From Methanobrevibacter sp. (lineage in GTDB: Archaea > Methanobacteriota > Methanobacteria > Methanobacteriales > Methanobacteriaceae): a stretch of 7,631 nucleotides of DNA. Positions 6,351-7,631 of this stretch are shown here, piece after piece. Where the stretch lies: positions 1 through 7,631 of the forward strand of contig JAEEWY010000072.1 of NCBI GenBank assembly GCA_016291275.1. The letters run 5' to 3'. The notes under the pieces are model-generated. The model did no database searches. It was not told the origin of the DNA and saw only the letters and a program-made list of their open reading frames with translations. Numbering within the stretch: position 1 is the first letter of the stretch; each line of letters begins with the position of its first letter. The position numbers and the translations under genes were made by a program.

Positions 6351-6503
6351 ATGAGTTTAAAGTAAATAGGACTAGATAACTCTATGTTTGATTATAGAGA
6401 ATAGCTAAAAATCTAAATAAAATCACATTTACTTAAAAATAAATATCCTTTTTTTGCCCTGATTCTAGTAACTAGAATTAGAAAACTTTTAATTTAAACA
6501 ACT
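6351..6503 (+). promoter_or_regulatory. Probable riboswitch expression platform with T7 tract
   Basis: The leader between the aptamer and the ribB ribosome site has several possible pairings. A hairpin joins ctctat (6380-6385) to atagag (6394-6399). A longer stem joins 6360-6367 to 6427-6434 and encloses that hairpin. A T7 tract at 6449-6455 could end transcription. A 9-bp hairpin (6460-6468 with 6472-6480, one GT pair) follows it. The tctagt arm (6464-6469) could instead pair with an upstream actaga (6371-6376), so alternative folds exist. Control by early termination at the T7 tract is the simplest reading, but no fold is proven. The Shine-Dalgarno is not clearly masked by any of these. Confidence 0.45.
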
Positions 6504-6509
6504 AAGGAG
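6504..6509 (+). promoter_or_regulatory. Shine-Dalgarno of ribB
   Basis: The sequence aaggag is seven bases before the ATG at 6517. It supports this start and is the site that a translational riboswitch would have to hide. Confidence 0.8.
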
Positions 6510-6516
6510 CTTTACT

Positions 6517-7158
6517 ATGAATCATGAAGAAAGTTTAAAAGGAAGTCCTCAAGAAAGAGTGGAAATAGCATTGGACGCAATAAGATCAGGAAATGGAGTC
6601 ATTGTAACTGATGATGAAGACAGAGAGAACGAAGGAGACATGATCTTTTCATCAGAACACTTGACTGAAGAGCAAATGGCACTTCTCATAAGAGAAGGAA
6701 GTGGAATCGTATGCTTATGCTTAACCCCTGACAAGGCCGATGAATTGGAACTTCCTTTAATGGTAGAAAACAATACAAGTACCTATGGTACTGGATTTAC
6801 AATAACAATTGAAGCAGCAGAAGGAGTAACCACTGGCGTATCTGCAGCAGACAGAGTAAAAACCGTTAAGGCAGCATCAAATCCAGATGCAAAGCCAAGT
6901 GATTTAAACCACCCAGGTCACGTATTCCCACTTAGAGCTAAAGAGGGAGGAGTGCTTGAAAGAGATGGCCATACTGAAGCAACCATTGATTTAATGAGAC
7001 TTGCTGGCCTTAATCCTGCTGGTGTATTATGTGAAATCACATTGCCAAACGGAACCATGGCAAGAATGCCTGATGTAATTGAGTTCTCAAAAGAGCATGA
7101 CATGCCTGTTGTAACAATTGAAGATATTATTACATATCGTAAAGAGAATGATGTATAA
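6517..7158 (+). CDS. ribB: 3,4-dihydroxy-2-butanone 4-phosphate synthase (RibB)
   Basis: Converts ribulose 5-phosphate to 3,4-dihydroxy-2-butanone 4-phosphate plus formate, the four-carbon unit used by lumazine synthase to build riboflavin; it is cytosolic and Mg-dependent. The 213 residues match stand-alone RibB in length, with no GTP cyclohydrolase II fused. Visible motifs are the acidic loop DDEDRENEGDMIF (32-44, with the Glu37, Glu39 and Asp41 active-site acids), GSGIVCL (61-67), TGVSAADR (106-113), HPGHVFPLRA (132-141), GHTEATIDLM (151-160, with the metal-binding His152) and PAGVLCEI (167-174). These are very close to E. coli RibB. The Methanocaldococcus jannaschii enzyme, as I recall it, has a different acidic loop (DEREGETDM) and an insertion, so a bacterial origin is likely. 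Expression is controlled by the FMN riboswitch directly upstream. A hairpin follows the stop codon, and a flavoprotein gene starts 98 bp downstream. Confidence 0.97.
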   Translation: MNHEESLKGSPQERVEIALDAIRSGNGVIVTDDEDRENEGDMIFSSEHLTEEQMALLIREGSGIVCLCLTPDKADELELPLMVENNTSTYGTGFTITIEAAEGVTTGVSAADRVKTVKAASNPDAKPSDLNHPGHVFPLRAKEGGVLERDGHTEATIDLMRLAGLNPAGVLCEITLPNGTMARMPDVIEFSKEHDMPVVTIEDIITYRKENDV

Positions 7159-7159
7159 C

Positions 7160-7188
7160 CAAGCTTTTTGACTTCGTCAAAAACCTTG
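7160..7188 (+). other. Stable hairpin directly after ribB
   Basis: One base after the ribB stop codon, caag-c-tttttgac pairs with gtcaaaaa-c-cttg around a ttc loop, giving 12 base pairs with one C/C mismatch. No T-tract follows on its 3' side, so it is not a standard terminator. It could protect the 3' end of a processed ribB RNA or act as a weak terminator through its internal T5 run. In the rest of the 98-bp gap I see only A-rich runs and no clear promoter. Confidence 0.6.
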
Positions 7189-7256
7189 ACCAAAATATTC
7201 TTACAATTACTAAAAAAAACTAGCTTATTGATTAAAAAAACTAAAGAAGGGAAATT

Positions 7257-7631
7257 ATGGAAATTAAAACTATCACAACTGATGTATTGATTATAGGTTC
7301 TGGTGGTGCAGGCTGTAGAGCAGCAATTGAAGTGTCCAATCAAGGAAAGGAAGCATTGATTGTTTCAAAAGGATTGACTTTCAGATCAGGCTGTACTGGA
7401 ATGGCTGAAGGTGGATACAATGCTGCACTTGGACTTGTAGACCCAGAAGATAGTGTAGAAGCGCATATTAAAGACACATTAAAAGGTGGTAGCTACCTTA
7501 ATGACCCTAAATTAGTAGACATTCTAATCAATGAATCACCTGATAGACTCCATGACTTGGAAGAGTATGGTGCTCTCTTTGATAGACAGGAATCAGGTGA
7601 ATTGAATCAAAGGCCATTTGGTGGTCAAACC
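7257..7631 (+). CDS. tfrA: Fumarate reductase flavoprotein subunit, TfrA-like (N-terminal part)
   Basis: The first 125 codons of a gene that runs off the right edge. Residues 9-25 (DVLIIGSGGAGCRAAIE) form the FAD-binding Rossmann motif. GMAEGGYNAALG (48-59) matches the FAD-binding segment of the SdhA/FrdA/NadB superfamily, and RPFGGQT (119-125) the start of its conserved active-site region. In Methanobacteriales the best match is subunit A of thiol:fumarate reductase, a cytosolic enzyme that reduces fumarate with coenzymes M and B, giving succinate for biosynthesis and CoM-S-S-CoB heterodisulfide. In FrdA/SdhA a histidine here links FAD covalently; this protein appears to have Cys46 at that place, which suggests non-covalent FAD. 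Other superfamily members, such as L-aspartate oxidase, cannot be fully excluded without the rest. A gaaggg stretch before the ATG is the likely ribosome site. It may be co-transcribed with ribB or have its own start. Confidence 0.82.
   Translation, partial: MEIKTITTDVLIIGSGGAGCRAAIEVSNQGKEALIVSKGLTFRSGCTGMAEGGYNAALGLVDPEDSVEAHIKDTLKGGSYLNDPKLVDILINESPDRLHDLEEYGALFDRQESGELNQRPFGGQT

Noticed and set aside
6918..7343. Minus-strand open frame of 141 codons over the ribB 3' end and tfrA start
   Set aside because: It runs antisense through two well-supported genes and across their intergenic gap, with no recognisable domain.

Overview
The window most likely comes from an AT-rich methanogenic archaeon of the order Methanobacteriales, probably Methanobrevibacter or a close relative. 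This is inferred from four things: a secreted beta-helix adhesin-like protein with the lysine-rich C-terminal domain typical of Methanobrevibacter adhesin-like proteins; the start of a flavoprotein resembling the thiol:fumarate reductase subunit A of these methanogens; archaeal TATA-like promoter elements and T-tract terminators; and very AT-rich intergenic DNA. No 16S or methanogenesis core gene is present, so the genus is not proven.

Layout, left to right. At 1-209 (minus strand) lies the N-terminal part of a nitroreductase-family protein that runs off the left edge. After a 192-bp divergent gap come two plus-strand genes 47 bp apart: a YhgE/Pip-type membrane protein (402-2198) with two blocks of Leu-x-x-Gly heptads, and a secreted adhesin-like protein (2246-3754), followed by a hairpin/T-run terminator. 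A 255-bp AT-rich convergent gap separates these from two minus-strand genes: a small acidic helical protein of unknown function (4010-4342) and, upstream of it, an AarF/UbiB/ABC1-family atypical kinase with two C-terminal membrane helices (4411-6036). A 480-bp divergent gap (6037-6516) holds two inverted repeats, a TATA-like element, a complete FMN riboswitch (RFN element, 6208-6350), and a leader with a T7 tract and competing short pairings. It leads into ribB (6517-7158). After a 98-bp gap with a strong hairpin, the first 125 codons of a fumarate reductase flavoprotein gene (tfrA-like) reach the right edge.

Functional themes. The left half is cell-surface biology: a Pip-like envelope protein and an adhesin that may share a transcript. 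The right half is flavin biology: riboflavin precursor synthesis under FMN control, next to a gene for an FAD enzyme. The most notable element is the FMN riboswitch in an archaeal setting, in front of a RibB whose active-site motifs are of the bacterial (E. coli-like) type rather than the Methanocaldococcus type. This suggests the sensor and gene were acquired together from bacteria. No wholly new system is evident. The least explained parts are the small acidic protein, the divergent operator-like palindromes, the leader downstream of the riboswitch and the YhgE/adhesin pairing.
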